DNA from: Scytonema sp. RU_4_4
Lineage (GTDB): Bacteria; Cyanobacteriota; Cyanobacteriia; Cyanobacteriales; Nostocaceae
Reading direction: 5' to 3'
DNA: 38,641 bases
NCBI GenBank assembly: GCA_012031965.1
Contig: JAAUSC010000048.1
Span: forward strand, 1 to 38,641
Shown: positions 15,924 to 25,513 of the stretch, in pieces
Layout of the letters: the number at the start of each line of letters is the position of its first letter
Numbering within the stretch: position 1 is the first letter of the stretch
Position numbers and translations under genes: made by a program
The notes under the pieces: generated by a model
Told to the model about the DNA's origin: nothing
Databases searched by the model: none
What the model saw: the letters and a program-made list of their open reading frames with translations, nothing else

Positions 15924-16916
15924 ATGACTAACAGTTTAGAGGCTCAACTTTTAGAACTGCGAGAGGAAGGAGAAAAAGCGATCGCCCGTGCTGATACGCT
16001 AGAACGTCTGGAGGAACTTAGAGTCAGTTATCTCGGGAAAAAGGGTCAACTTGGGGCGCTGTTGCGCAGTATGGGACAACTGAGTCCGGAGGAACGACCA
16101 AAATTTGGAGCGATCGCCAACACAGTCAAAGAAGCCCTGCAAAACAGCCTAGACCAGCAACGCGCAGTCCTGGAAGGAGTGAAAATTCAGGCACAGCTAG
16201 AGGCTGAAACTTTGGATGTGACAATGCCAGGAATTTACCGTCCTCAAGGTCGCGTCCATCCCCTCAATGGCATCTTTGACAGAGCTTTGGATATCTTTGT
16301 CGGTTTGGGCTACACCGTAGCTCAAGGACCAGAGATGGAAACAGATTACTATAACTTTGAGGCTCTGAACACCCCAAGCGACCACCCCGCCCGTGATATG
16401 CAAGATACCTTCTATCTGCCAGACGGAAATTTACTGCGGACTCATACCTCATCAGTACAAATTCGTTACATGGAAGTAGAAGAACCACCCATCCGGGTCG
16501 TTGCGCCAGGGCGAGTCTACCGGAGAGATAACGTAGATGCAACTCACTCAGCAGTTTTTCACCAAATAGAACTTTTGGCAATTGACGAGGGACTGACGTT
16601 TACTGACCTCAAAGGCACGATTAAGATATTTTTACAGGCGATGTTTGGTGATTTACCGATTCGCTTCCGCGCTAGTTATTTCCCGTTTACGGAACCTTCT
16701 GCTGAAGTTGATTTGCAGTGGAATGGTCGCTGGCTGGAAGTGATGGGTTGCGGTATGGTCGATCCAAATGTGCTCAAAGCAGTGGGGTACGACCCAGAAA
16801 TTTACACAGGGTTCGCCGCTGGTTTTGGTGTGGAACGTTTCGCAATGGTTTTACACCAAATTGATGATATCCGCCGCCTCTACACAAGCGACCTACGCTT
16901 CTTAAGACAGCTTTAA
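15924..16916 (+). CDS. pheS: phenylalanine-tRNA ligase alpha subunit
   Basis: PheS carries the catalytic core of the alpha2-beta2 enzyme that charges tRNA-Phe. The N-terminal coiled coil (residues 1-90) includes [20 protein letters not shown]. Class II motifs follow: [58 protein letters not shown], and the motif 3 region [14 protein letters not shown]. Length 330 is typical. pheT is not adjacent, as is usual in cyanobacteria. A tRNA-Phe gene lies about 10 kb downstream. Confidence 0.97.
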   Translation: MTNSLEAQLLELREEGEKAIARADTLERLEELRVSYLGKKGQLGALLRSMGQLSPEERPKFGAIANTVKEALQNSLDQQRAVLEGVKIQAQLEAETLDVTMPGIYRPQGRVHPLNGIFDRALDIFVGLGYTVAQGPEMETDYYNFEALNTPSDHPARDMQDTFYLPDGNLLRTHTSSVQIRYMEVEEPPIRVVAPGRVYRRDNVDATHSAVFHQIELLAIDEGLTFTDLKGTIKIFLQAMFGDLPIRFRASYFPFTEPSAEVDLQWNGRWLEVMGCGMVDPNVLKAVGYDPEIYTGFAAGFGVERFAMVLHQIDDIRRLYTSDLRFLRQL

Positions 16917-17024
16917 AAAAGTTAGCAGTTATTGGAACCGCGGATGCACAAGGGATGCACGCAGATAATGATCTGTGTGTATCTCTTGTTTATCTGCGGT
17001 TTCATTTTCCGAAAAAATAAAAAG

Positions 17025-18473
17025 TTATTTTCGGCAGCAATTATCACAGTGACCGCAACGCCAGTTGTTAATTTCTTCCTCAAAACCAAAAGCACTCAAT
17101 AAAAAACGCCAGCGACAATCCCTGGTCGTCAGATATTGATTCATCTGCTTGGTGGCGTGTAATTGTTTGACTGATTCAGTTTTCGCCCCTGGAATGATAG
17201 TGTAATGAAAAGGATCAAGCCACTTGAGTTGTCCGCTGCTGTGTAGTAAAGAAAGAGCGATCGCACCATTGGGAAATTCTCGCGCCACAGCATTCACTTC
17301 CCCTGTTTTCGGCAATTTTTTCAGAACTTGCTGCGCGCCTAGCTGTTGCTGCTGCAAATTCTCCTCAAAAAATTTTTGTCTTTGCTTATCCTCTGGATCT
17401 AACCACCCTGTAGGTTCACTTATCAACATCAGTGCTTGAGCTGGTTTTCCATCTCGTCCAGCGCGTCCAATTTCTTGCACGTACTCTGAAATCAACAACG
17501 GCGGGTGAAAATGAACCACCCAACGGACATCACTCTTATTTATCCCCATACCAAAAGCACATGTGCAGATAACAAACGGCATTTTTCCACTCAGCCATTG
17601 TGCTTCTATCTCGCGGCGTTCCTCTGCGCCCAATCCTGCATGATAACCTGCTGTTACATAACCCATCTTTTGCAGCCATGCAGCCAACTCTTCACTATCT
17701 CGCCTTGTCCGAACGTAAACTAATCCAGTTTGTTGTGGTTTATCGCAAAGAAATTTTAATAATTGTTGCTTTCTGCCTCTTGGGGTCCAAACTATGCGAG
17801 TATTAGGATTGATATTAGAACGGTAAAGATAAATACGAAAGACAGCCGGTTGCTGTAACTGAAGAATTTCTCGAATTTTGGTTTGGGCTAGAGGGTCGGC
17901 AGTGGCGGTAAAAGCGGCTAGCGCTATATTTGTTCCCAATGGTTTTGATTTGAGTAGCGCTGGTCGCACCGTCCCTAACCTTCGATAAGCTGGTCTAAAA
18001 GTTTCTCCCCACTGTACCAAACAATGCGCTTCATCAAGTATCAAGCCATTAATCACAAGTTCTGGCTGACACAACCTTTCCCACACTGGCTTACTTAGTA
18101 ATGTTTCTGGCGACAAGTAAAGTAATCTGAGCTGTTGTCGTGCTAAAGCTTGTAAAGTCATACGCCGCTTATCAGCTGGCAATTCACTGTGCAAAAGGGC
18201 AGCGGGTAAATTACGTTCCCGAAGTTCCTGCACTTGGTTTTCCATCAGCGCCACCAAAGGTGAAATAACGAGTGTTAATCCAGTTTGTAGTAACGCCGGA
18301 AGTTGAAAGCAAATTGACTTTCCCCCACCTGTCGGCATAATAATGAGCGCATCTTTTTTTGCTAACAAACTTTGGATAATTTCTCCCTGTGGTGGACGGA
18401 AATCTTCATAACCCCAGATTTTTTGAAATGCAGCGCGGACTTCGTTCCAAGAAGGTGTTGCAGAGTGATTCAT
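17025..18473 (-). CDS. RecQ-family ATP-dependent DNA helicase (short form)
   Basis: The 482 residues contain the RecQ zero motif (WGYEDFRPPQGEIIQSL), Walker A TGGGKS at 48-53, DEAH at 147-150, and SEYVQEIGRAGRDGKPAQAL as motif VI. The C-terminal zinc module is present (DCRWRFLLSAFGFEE, then CGHCDNC at 473-479). The HRDC domain of longer RecQ proteins is absent, so this is the short type; a fuller RecQ may exist elsewhere. It unwinds branched DNA in recombination repair. No LexA box was seen upstream. Confidence 0.9.
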   Translation of the reverse strand: MNHSATPSWNEVRAAFQKIWGYEDFRPPQGEIIQSLLAKKDALIIMPTGGGKSICFQLPALLQTGLTLVISPLVALMENQVQELRERNLPAALLHSELPADKRRMTLQALARQQLRLLYLSPETLLSKPVWERLCQPELVINGLILDEAHCLVQWGETFRPAYRRLGTVRPALLKSKPLGTNIALAAFTATADPLAQTKIREILQLQQPAVFRIYLYRSNINPNTRIVWTPRGRKQQLLKFLCDKPQQTGLVYVRTRRDSEELAAWLQKMGYVTAGYHAGLGAEERREIEAQWLSGKMPFVICTCAFGMGINKSDVRWVVHFHPPLLISEYVQEIGRAGRDGKPAQALMLISEPTGWLDPEDKQRQKFFEENLQQQQLGAQQVLKKLPKTGEVNAVAREFPNGAIALSLLHSSGQLKWLDPFHYTIIPGAKTESVKQLHATKQMNQYLTTRDCRWRFLLSAFGFEEEINNWRCGHCDNCCRK

Positions 18474-18569
18474 GAGCCATATTATAGATAGGGGTGATAC
18501 TGAATATATCCTCTGCTTTTGAACTACTGGCTCAGTAATTTTATCAGTATGATTGTAGGAAAATATCTT

Positions 18570-19106
18570 ATGATTGTTCGAGAAGCTAAGTTAAACGATG
18601 CGTTGGCAATTGCCAGAGTTCATGTAGATACTTGGCGAACGACATACTGTGGTATAGTTCCAGACGACTACCTCACGAGTTTATCCTACAAGAAGCGAGA
18701 GAATAGCTGGGTACAAATCCTAAGTACAACGCAAGAGAGTAATCTTTTTACCTATGTGACAGAGGATGAAGTTGGGCAGATTGTTGGTTTTGCTGCTGGT
18801 GGTCCTGAGCGTACTAAAGACTCAGTATATAAAGGTGAGTTATATGCCCTGTATATCCTAAAAACTTATCAGCGACAGGGCATTGGACACCGTCTTACCC
18901 AAACTCTTGTCAGAAGGCTTTATGAGTCAGGGTTTCACTCAATGTTGGTATGGGTTTTGGCAGATAACCCAGCGTGTGGGTTTTATCAAGCCCTTGGAGG
19001 TCAGAAGGTCTATGAAAAGCAGGATGAGATAGGCGGGAGAATACTTAATGAAATTGCTTATGGGTGGACAGATACTCTAGCGCTCATAACTGGACATAAT
19101 CATTAG
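18570..19106 (+). CDS. GNAT family N-acetyltransferase
   Basis: This 178-residue protein has the GNAT fold. The acetyl-CoA-binding motif A is TYQRQGIGHRLTQTLVRRLY and the C-terminal motif B is GFYQALGGQKVYEKQDEIGG. The N-terminus MIVREAKLNDALAIARVHVD, then TWRTTYCGIVPDDYL, is like the group of small-molecule or antibiotic-type acetyltransferases; the substrate is unknown. Upstream in-frame TTG and ATG codons exist (18519, 18549), but the conserved domain starts at 18570 and GTAGGAAAA precedes it. Confidence 0.87.
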   Translation: MIVREAKLNDALAIARVHVDTWRTTYCGIVPDDYLTSLSYKKRENSWVQILSTTQESNLFTYVTEDEVGQIVGFAAGGPERTKDSVYKGELYALYILKTYQRQGIGHRLTQTLVRRLYESGFHSMLVWVLADNPACGFYQALGGQKVYEKQDEIGGRILNEIAYGWTDTLALITGHNH

Positions 19107-19159
19107 ACACTCAGATGCTGTTAGTATCTTGGCGGTTCGTTCGTCCTCATATCGCTGTC

Positions 19160-19840
19160 TCAAAGACGAGTATATTTTTGTATATATTTCGGTAAAGCAA
19201 CCCCCATATGCAGATGTGGATCGGCGATCGCATCACCACTAACCACTTGCAAAGGCAAAACACCCGCCCACACAGGTAAACTATAATCTTCCTCATCATC
19301 TAATGGTGGACCTGTCCGCACTTTAGCAGAGGCTTCTGTAATGGGAAGAGAAAGCACTAAAGTTCCCTGTAATTCCTGACGATTGGGTGGGCGAACCTCA
19401 GCCCATCGTTCTGGTACAATATGCTCAGTAAAAGCTTGCAGTGCTTCTAGCTTTTGGTCAGCGTCTTGCACTATGGTAGCTGTACCAAATATCACTACAG
19501 AACGGTAGTTCATAGAATGGTGAAACGCTGAACGCGCCAGTACTAAACCATCTAGCAAAGTGACTGTCACGCAAACTTCGATACCAGTAAGCAGAGAACG
19601 CAACATTCGACTTGCAGGAGAACCGTGGATATACAGTTTATCTTCCACACGACCGTAAGCAGTTGGAATCACAAACGGTTGGTTGTCTACAACAAATCCC
19701 ACATGACAAATCAACCCTTCATCTAAAATTTCATAGATAAGCTGACGCTCATAATGACCGCGCTGAGAAACTCGCTTAATTGAGGTGCGTTGTGTGGGAG
19801 TGAACTGTTCCTGGTTGATTTGATTATTTAAGGTACTCAT
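19160..19840 (-). CDS. pyridoxamine 5'-phosphate oxidase family flavoprotein
   Basis: The 226-residue protein has the split-barrel FMN-binding fold seen in PPOX/Nim-type proteins: QLIYEILDEGLICHVGFVVD, IPTAYGRVEDKLYIHGSPAS, RMLRSL, and HHSMNYRSVVIFG. These proteins bind FMN or heme and reduce varied substrates; the specific reaction is unknown. I use the ATG at 19840 (MSTLNNQ); a TTG 15 bases upstream also opens the frame. It lies on the same strand as the following GNAT gene, with both next to a divergent PdxR/MocR-like regulator, so vitamin B6-related regulation is possible (inference). Confidence 0.87.
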   Translation of the reverse strand: MSTLNNQINQEQFTPTQRTSIKRVSQRGHYERQLIYEILDEGLICHVGFVVDNQPFVIPTAYGRVEDKLYIHGSPASRMLRSLLTGIEVCVTVTLLDGLVLARSAFHHSMNYRSVVIFGTATIVQDADQKLEALQAFTEHIVPERWAEVRPPNRQELQGTLVLSLPITEASAKVRTGPPLDDEEDYSLPVWAGVLPLQVVSGDAIADPHLHMGVALPKYIQKYTRL

Positions 19841-20006
19841 AGTTTTGTACTCCAATTACGATTCTTTTGTGAGATGGGCATTTTGCCCGTGCATCTCGAT
19901 TCTTGCTACAAAGAAGTACTACTCCTTTCGCTGCTTTTAAATTACATATACTCTGTGTTTCCTCCTCTGCGTACTCTGCGCCTCTGCGGTTTTTTAAAAC
20001 TGTAAT

Positions 20007-20504
20007 TTACGGTATAAAAGCAGTATCAATTAAGTCCAATTGCATAGCATTGCCACTGCAAAAACCAAGACTTTCATAAACTGGTTGACCCATTGCAGAG
20101 GCGTCAAGACGTACTCGCGTACAACCAATTTCTTTCAAATGGTTAACCGTCGCGCTAGTTAATTGCTTGGCAATTCCTTGCCTACGATAAGACAACTCAA
20201 CGTAAACGCCCCAAATGTATCCATATTTGCGGTATTGTGGCATGAGAATATTCGGGTATAAACCTGAGTAAAGTTGACAACTTGCAGAACCAACAACTGC
20301 ACCATCAACTTCTGCAACAAACGCTTTGTAAAACAAATCCCGACGAGCTTGTTCTATATACTGGAGAGTTATCTCAAGCCAGTTAGGATTAATGGCGTCA
20401 TCAGAAACACCAATATCCCGCCACATATAATAGAAGTGCTTTGCAATCAGTGAGTCTTCTTGTGGAGTAGCCTCTCTAATAGTTATTTGTTGCTTGATCA
20501 GCAT
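20007..20504 (-). CDS. GNAT family N-acetyltransferase
   Basis: The 165 residues form a GNAT domain: ITIREATPQEDSLIAKHFYY, FVAEVDGAVVGSASCQLY, and the acetyl-CoA motif VELSYRRQGIAKQLTSATVN. The gene is divergent from the MocR-like regulator, with 107 bases between their starts containing three CCACTTT/AAAGTGG sites. It is therefore a candidate target of that regulator, together with the PPOX gene downstream. The substrate is unknown. Confidence 0.88.
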   Translation of the reverse strand: MLIKQQITIREATPQEDSLIAKHFYYMWRDIGVSDDAINPNWLEITLQYIEQARRDLFYKAFVAEVDGAVVGSASCQLYSGLYPNILMPQYRKYGYIWGVYVELSYRRQGIAKQLTSATVNHLKEIGCTRVRLDASAMGQPVYESLGFCSGNAMQLDLIDTAFIP

Positions 20505-20545
20505 TTTTAGGACTTTTCATTCCAACAATGTTAGCGTAATTCTCC

Positions 20546-20596
20546 AAAGTGGTATTCTACAAGAGCCACTTTTATGATTTGATATAAGTCCACTTT
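20546..20596. promoter_or_regulatory. candidate three-site MocR/PdxR operator
   Basis: AAAGTGG at 20546-20552 and CCACTTT at 20566-20572 and 20590-20596 lie between the divergent GNAT and MocR-like genes. The second and third are direct copies 24 bases apart; the first is inverted. The sequence resembles the AAAGTGG-type motif I recall for PdxR regulators. Direct plus inverted copies fit dimeric MocR binding. Confidence 0.6.
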
Positions 20597-20611
20597 GAAA
20601 GCTCAGCAAGT

Positions 20612-22081
20612 ATGGATTTTGCCGTTACGCTGGATAGCAATTCCCCTTCACCACTTCATCAAAAGCTTTACGAAGAACTGCGCTACTGCATTCTTAGCGG
20701 AAGGTTATCGCCAGGAAGACGCATTCCTTCCACACGTCAGCTTGCCAAATCTTTAGGAATTTCACGCACGACTGTGACTCAAACCTACGATCAACTTCTG
20801 AGTGAAGGCTACATAGAAACTGTTGTAGGTTCCGGTACGTTTGTTTGCACTCAACTTCCTGATGATTTACTACGTTCAACCCCAATTCCATCGACTGGAA
20901 AGATGACTCGTCCGCCAGTCAAGTTATCTAAATATGGTGATTCTTTAATTAAGACAGAAAATGTCCCCAGAGTTGCTGAACCAGAAATGCTGATTAACTT
21001 CCGTTACGGACGACCAGCTTTTGACCAATTTCCTATAAAGCTGTGGCGCAGGCTACTCTCTCGTTACTGTTGCTCTGATTTGCAATGGCTCGACTACTCA
21101 ACGGATATTCTAGGATACAAACCTTTACGGGAAGCTATTTCCCGATATCTTTCTCGTTCCCGTGCTGTTAACTGTTTACCAGAACAAGTGCTCATTGTCA
21201 ATGGTACACAGCAAGCGCTCGATTTGATTATGCGCTTGTTTATCGAACCTGACGATGTTATTGCTTTGGAAGATCCAGGCTACTTAAGCGCACGGCTCAT
21301 TTTTCAGACTCAGGGTGCTAAACTCTTACCTATTGCTGTGGATGAGTCAGGCTTGGTGGTTAAAGACTTAGCTCACCATTCCAACGAACAAATCCAGCTT
21401 GTTTACGTGACACCTTCTCACCAGTTTCCTACTGGTGCAATACTTTCTCTACCTCGACGGTTAGAACTACTCAGTTGGGCATGGCAAACAGGAGCTTTCA
21501 TCATCGAAGATGACTACGATAGTGAATATCGCTATGGTGATAGACCTATTCCAGCTTTGCAAGGATTGGATCGCAGTGATTCTGTACTTTATATCGGTAC
21601 ATTCTCAAAAGTGCTGTTTCCTTCCTTACGAATTGGCTATTTAGTCCTGCCAAAAAGTTTAGTTTCTGCTTTTGCTCGTGGTAAATGGTTGAGCGATCGC
21701 CATCTCCCTTTACTCGAACAACAGGTGCTTGCAGATTTTATCGAGGAAGGACATTTAGAACGTCATATCAGAAAAATGCGCGCAGTTTACGATAGCCGCC
21801 GTCAAGCTCTTGTAAAGTCATTAAACGCTCATTTTGGGGATAAAGTAACGATTTTAGGGGAAAAGGCGGGAATTCATCTGATGGTGAAATTCCACACCCC
21901 TTTTAGCGATGAAGAGATTATTCAACGTGCTGCTTTGCAGGGTATCGGGATGATGTCTGCTGCTCCTCATTATCTTAGAACGCATTCTCAAGGTGAATTT
22001 ATCTTTGGTTACGGTGAACTGACAGAGCAGCAGCTTGAAGAGAGTATTTGTAGGATAGCTCAAATCCTAAATAGTTCGTAA
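20612..22081 (+). CDS. MocR/PdxR-like GntR-family regulator with aminotransferase domain
   Basis: The 489-residue protein fuses an N-terminal winged helix (SPLHQKLYEELRYCILSGRL, IPSTRQLAKSLGISRTTVTQ) to a fold-type I aminotransferase domain from about residue 125. The PLP lysine is K333 in YIGTFSKVLFPSLRIGY; the aspartate of the PLP pocket is in IIEDDYDSEYRY (about 298-309). Such proteins sense PLP or amino acids and control vitamin B6, GABA or transport genes. The adjacent divergent GNAT and PPOX genes are plausible targets. The exact ligand is not shown. A repeat pair lies just after its stop. Confidence 0.9.
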   Translation: MDFAVTLDSNSPSPLHQKLYEELRYCILSGRLSPGRRIPSTRQLAKSLGISRTTVTQTYDQLLSEGYIETVVGSGTFVCTQLPDDLLRSTPIPSTGKMTRPPVKLSKYGDSLIKTENVPRVAEPEMLINFRYGRPAFDQFPIKLWRRLLSRYCCSDLQWLDYSTDILGYKPLREAISRYLSRSRAVNCLPEQVLIVNGTQQALDLIMRLFIEPDDVIALEDPGYLSARLIFQTQGAKLLPIAVDESGLVVKDLAHHSNEQIQLVYVTPSHQFPTGAILSLPRRLELLSWAWQTGAFIIEDDYDSEYRYGDRPIPALQGLDRSDSVLYIGTFSKVLFPSLRIGYLVLPKSLVSAFARGKWLSDRHLPLLEQQVLADFIEEGHLERHIRKMRAVYDSRRQALVKSLNAHFGDKVTILGEKAGIHLMVKFHTPFSDEEIIQRAALQGIGMMSAAPHYLRTHSQGEFIFGYGELTEQQLEESICRIAQILNSS

Positions 22082-22088
22082 GAGATCC

Positions 22089-22196
22089 GCAAGAAAATTC
22101 AAACGTGACTCACACCTGAGACTCTTCCCATCTCTGTAGGAGGGGTTGGTTTACTACCGAGCAAGAAAATTCAAACGTGACTCACACCTGAGACTC
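22089..22196 (+). repeat. two identical 36-bp repeats separated by a 36-bp spacer
   Basis: Copies at 22089-22124 and 22161-22196 are identical and start GCAAGAAAATTCAAACGTGA; each contains the palindrome GTGACTCAC. The spacer (22125-22160) is 36 bases, so period is 72. The dimensions resemble a minimal CRISPR, but only two copies are present and no cas gene is nearby, so this is a repeat pair, not a supported array. Confidence 0.85.
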
Positions 22197-22318
22197 CCAT
22201 GTGATTTTAGCTATCCTTAAAATGCGAACAAGAATTGAATAGATTTCGCAAGAATATGCAAGATTACTGTAACTGAGATTCCGTAGAATACTTACGTTTT
22301 GAAAAATGGAGAATTTTC

Positions 22319-23191
22319 ATGACAAATTCTGCTCAAACGCGAGTATGGTTTATTACTGGTAGCTCAACTGGTTTTGGTCGGACGTTAGCAGAAACATTAC
22401 TGGACAAGGGTGAGACAGTAGTACTCACCGCACGGAAGCCGCAGCAGGTAGAAGATTTAACAGCCAAGTTTCCAAATCGTGCTTTAGCGGTGCGGTTGGA
22501 TGTGACGAAACCTGAGGAGGTGAGGGAAGCGGTAAAGCAGGCGATCGCCACTTTTGGACGTATTGATGTTTTGGTCAACAATGCTGGATACGGAACGATG
22601 GGAGCGATTGAAGAACTCAGCGATGAGATAGTTCGTGGTCAATTTGAAACTAACGTTTTCGGCGCACTGGATGTAACACGGGCAATTTTGCCTCATATGC
22701 GACAGCAACGCAGTGGACACATCCTCAATTTTTCATCCGTGGGTGGCTTTGTGTCATTTCCTGGAGCGGGAATTTATTGCAGTACTAAATTTGCACTCGA
22801 AGGAATTTCCGAGGCGTTAGCTCAGGAAGTTGCGTCTCTCGGTATCAAAGTCATAATTGTTGAGCCAGGAGCATTCCGTACCGATTTTAACGGTCGTTCT
22901 CTTGTTCTATCTGACACTCAAATTGAAGACTACGAACCAGTGGTTGGTGGATTCCGCCAGTGGCTACAGGATATGGACGGTAAGCAACCAGGCGATCCGA
23001 AAAAAGCTGCTTTGGCTATGATTCAAGCTGTTGAAAGCGATAACCCTCCATTGAGGTTGGCACTTGGGGCAGATGCAGTCAATGCAATTGATGCCAAGCT
23101 TGAGTCAGTAAAAGCCGAACTGGATGAATGGAAAAAAGTTGCTGTTGATACTTCTTTTGAAGGAACTGTTGTAGGTGCAATAGCCGGATAA
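22319..23191 (+). CDS. SDR family NAD(P)-dependent oxidoreductase
   Basis: The 290-residue protein is a classical short-chain dehydrogenase. The nucleotide-binding TGSSTGFG is at 13-20, NNAG at 87-90, catalytic Ser140 in ILNFSSVGG and YCSTK at 153-157 (Tyr153, Lys157). The substrate is unknown. The pattern RVWFITGSSTGFGRTLAETL resembles the retinol dehydrogenase-like or generic ketoreductase group. It follows the MocR-like gene by about 240 bases with its own probable promoter. The start ATG is preceded by AAAAATGGAGAATTTTC, giving GGAG as ribosome-binding site. Confidence 0.93.
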   Translation: MTNSAQTRVWFITGSSTGFGRTLAETLLDKGETVVLTARKPQQVEDLTAKFPNRALAVRLDVTKPEEVREAVKQAIATFGRIDVLVNNAGYGTMGAIEELSDEIVRGQFETNVFGALDVTRAILPHMRQQRSGHILNFSSVGGFVSFPGAGIYCSTKFALEGISEALAQEVASLGIKVIIVEPGAFRTDFNGRSLVLSDTQIEDYEPVVGGFRQWLQDMDGKQPGDPKKAALAMIQAVESDNPPLRLALGADAVNAIDAKLESVKAELDEWKKVAVDTSFEGTVVGAIAG

Positions 23192-23286
23192 ATACTGGAG
23201 TGGGCATTTATTTGCCCACCTACAAAAAAGAACTGAGGGTTTGAACGACAAGGAGCACCAAATTAATCTTAACGATTTGCAAATGA

Positions 23287-24887
23287 CTAACTATTTACAA
23301 CAACTTGCTGTTGCTGTTGTTGATTTTGCAAGGATGCATACAACCGATTCAGTGCATTCACGTAAGCTTGAGCTGATGCTACGATGATATCTGTGTTTGC
23401 CGCATGACCGGAAAACACTCTATCTTGATACTTAAGACGGATAGTAACTTCACCAATTGCATCAATACCTGCTGTGACTGACTGTACAGAAAACTCAATT
23501 AATTGATTCGGTACGTTGACAACACGATTGATGGCTTTGTAAACTGCATCCACTGGTCCTGTACCGATTGCTGCATCAATTAATTCTTCGCCTTCTGGAG
23601 TCCGGAGTGTGACGGTTGCAGTCGGACGAGCATTACTACCACAGGAAACTTGCACTAATTCCAAACGGAACAAATCGGGAGCTTGTTGGATTTCATCATG
23701 AACAATTGCTTCTAAATCCCAATCAGAAATTTCTTTCTTTTTATCTGCTACTTCTTTGAATTTAACGAACGCTTTATTTAAGTCAGTTTCTGTTAGTTCA
23801 TAGCCTAATTCTTTCAAGCGAGTGCGGAAAGCATTTCTTCCTGAATGTTTGCCCAAGACAATTTGATTTTCTGTCAATCCAACTAATTGGGCATCCATAA
23901 TTTCATAGGTGAGCTTATTTTTTAGCACACCATCTTGATGAATTCCAGACTCGTGAGCAAAGGCATTCGTACCTACAATTGCTTTGTTAGGTTGAACAAG
24001 CATTCCTGTCAAGTTAGAAACAAGACGGGATGTTTTATAAATTTGTTTAGTGTCAATATTTGTTAAAGGTTCTTCGGAATCAATTGGACGTCCTAAAAAG
24101 GGGTTGAAATATTGCCGACGGACGTGCAAACCCATCACCAATTCCTCTAATGCTGCATTTCCTGCACGTTCACCAATACCATTGATAGTACACTCTAACT
24201 GCCTGGCACCATTTTTCACAGCCTCTAAGAAGTTGGCGACGGCTAAGCCTAAATCATTATGTCCATGAACAGAAATAATTGCTTGATCAATGTTAGGAAC
24301 ATTTTCTTTAATACCTTTGATCAATGCCCCAAATTCACTAGGTGTGGTGTAACCCACAGTATCAGGAATATTAACTGTGGTTGCTCCTGCGGCGATCGCC
24401 CGCTCTAAAACTTGATAGAGAAATTCTGGTTCAGAGCGTCCTGCATCTTCAGGAGAAAATTCTACATCATTCGTAAAACTTTTGGCATAAGCTACCATTC
24501 TTCAGCAATTGCCAGAACTTCTGATTTTGTCTTTTTCAGTTTGTACTTGAGGTGAATATCGCTTGTTGCAATAAAAGTATGAATCCTCCCTTTTGCGGCT
24601 GGCTTGATTGCTTTTGCGGCACTTTGAATATCTTCTTGTCGCGCTCTTGCTAAACTACAAATGACAGGACCATTCTCTGTTCCCACGAGTTGGGCAATCT
24701 TAGTCACAGCTTCAAAGTCTCCAGGACTGGCAAAGGCAAAGCCTGCTTCAATGATATCTACACCCAGACGTGCCAGCTGCTTAGCAATAGTCAGTTTTTC
24801 TTCTATGTTCAGTGTTGCTCCTGGACATTGCTCACCGTCTCGAAGTGTTGTGTCAAAGATGATGATTCTTTGTTGTGTCGTGTTCAT
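23287..24887 (-). CDS. leuA: 2-isopropylmalate synthase, frameshifted in this sequence
   Basis: LeuA condenses 2-oxoisovalerate with acetyl-CoA in leucine synthesis. The first part (24492-24887) holds [20 protein letters not shown]; the second (23287-24498) holds [20 protein letters not shown] and the C-terminal allosteric domain. Together they give about 533 residues, the usual length. At the junction the first part reads AIAEEW then stop, while [13 protein letters not shown] is expected; adding one A to GAAGAA (a T on the plus strand at about 24498-24499) restores the frame. Because leuA is a core gene, a sequencing error is likely unless another copy exists. The second part also has its own ATG at 24498, so split expression cannot be excluded. 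Confidence 0.9.
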
Positions 24888-24982
24888 TTGTAGCTTGTTG
24901 TTGAGTTTTGTTGTTGGATTTTTACTGGTGACTAAAAATACCTTCTACCTTGTTTTTTTGCTATTCATTTTGTAAATAATTG

Positions 24983-25513
24983 CTAAGGTAACTGAGAATC
25001 TACTTTTTCTATTTGATCCCGAATATCATTTAAATCTATATATCTGTCGGTAGCATTACGTAGCTCTCTAGCTATCATTCCTTCTGTTGATACTACTGTA
25101 ATATGAGTATTTTTTCCCCGCAATAGTTCTATTGCTCTTTCAAAATCTCCATCTCCACTAAATAAAACAACTCGGTCGTACTGATCGACGGTATTAAACA
25201 TATCTACAACAATTTCTATATCTAAATTAGCTTTTTGTGAGTAACGACCAGATGAATCATCATAATATTCTTTTAAAATTTTCGTCCTCACTGTATAACC
25301 TAAACTAATTAGAGCATCTCGAAATCCTCGCTGATCCTGTAGGTCTTTCAAGCCAGTGTACCAGAAAGCATTAATTAATGTTGTATCTGATTGTTCGTGT
25401 CTGAAATATTCTAAGACTCTTCGTGGATCAAAAAACCAGCCATTTTTTTGTTGAGCATAGAACATATTGTTTCCGTCTACAAAAATAGACAGACGATTCA
25501 TCGTAGAACCCAT
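24983..25513 (-). CDS. NYN-domain (PIN-like, LabA/DUF88-type) protein
   Basis: The 176-residue protein is a NYN domain, a PIN-like nuclease fold related to LabA/Limkain-b1 proteins. The acidic residues are in LSIFVDGNNMFYAQQ (D13), ANLDIEIVVDMF, and VVLFSGDGDFERAI (SGDGDF). Proteins of this type are predicted RNases; in Synechococcus the related LabA affects the circadian clock output, but this one need not. I chose the ATG at 25513, with AGGTG 10 bases upstream; an ATG 12 bases further in is also possible. It lies upstream of leuA on the same strand. Confidence 0.85.
   Translation of the reverse strand: MGSTMNRLSIFVDGNNMFYAQQKNGWFFDPRRVLEYFRHEQSDTTLINAFWYTGLKDLQDQRGFRDALISLGYTVRTKILKEYYDDSSGRYSQKANLDIEIVVDMFNTVDQYDRVVLFSGDGDFERAIELLRGKNTHITVVSTEGMIARELRNATDRYIDLNDIRDQIEKVDSQLP

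Noticed and set aside
17025-18520. Possible SOS control of the recQ-like gene
   Set aside because: No match to RGTACNNNDGTWCB was found in the upstream bases I read.
22089-22196. CRISPR array
   Set aside because: Only two repeat copies and no cas genes in the window; recorded as a repeat pair instead.
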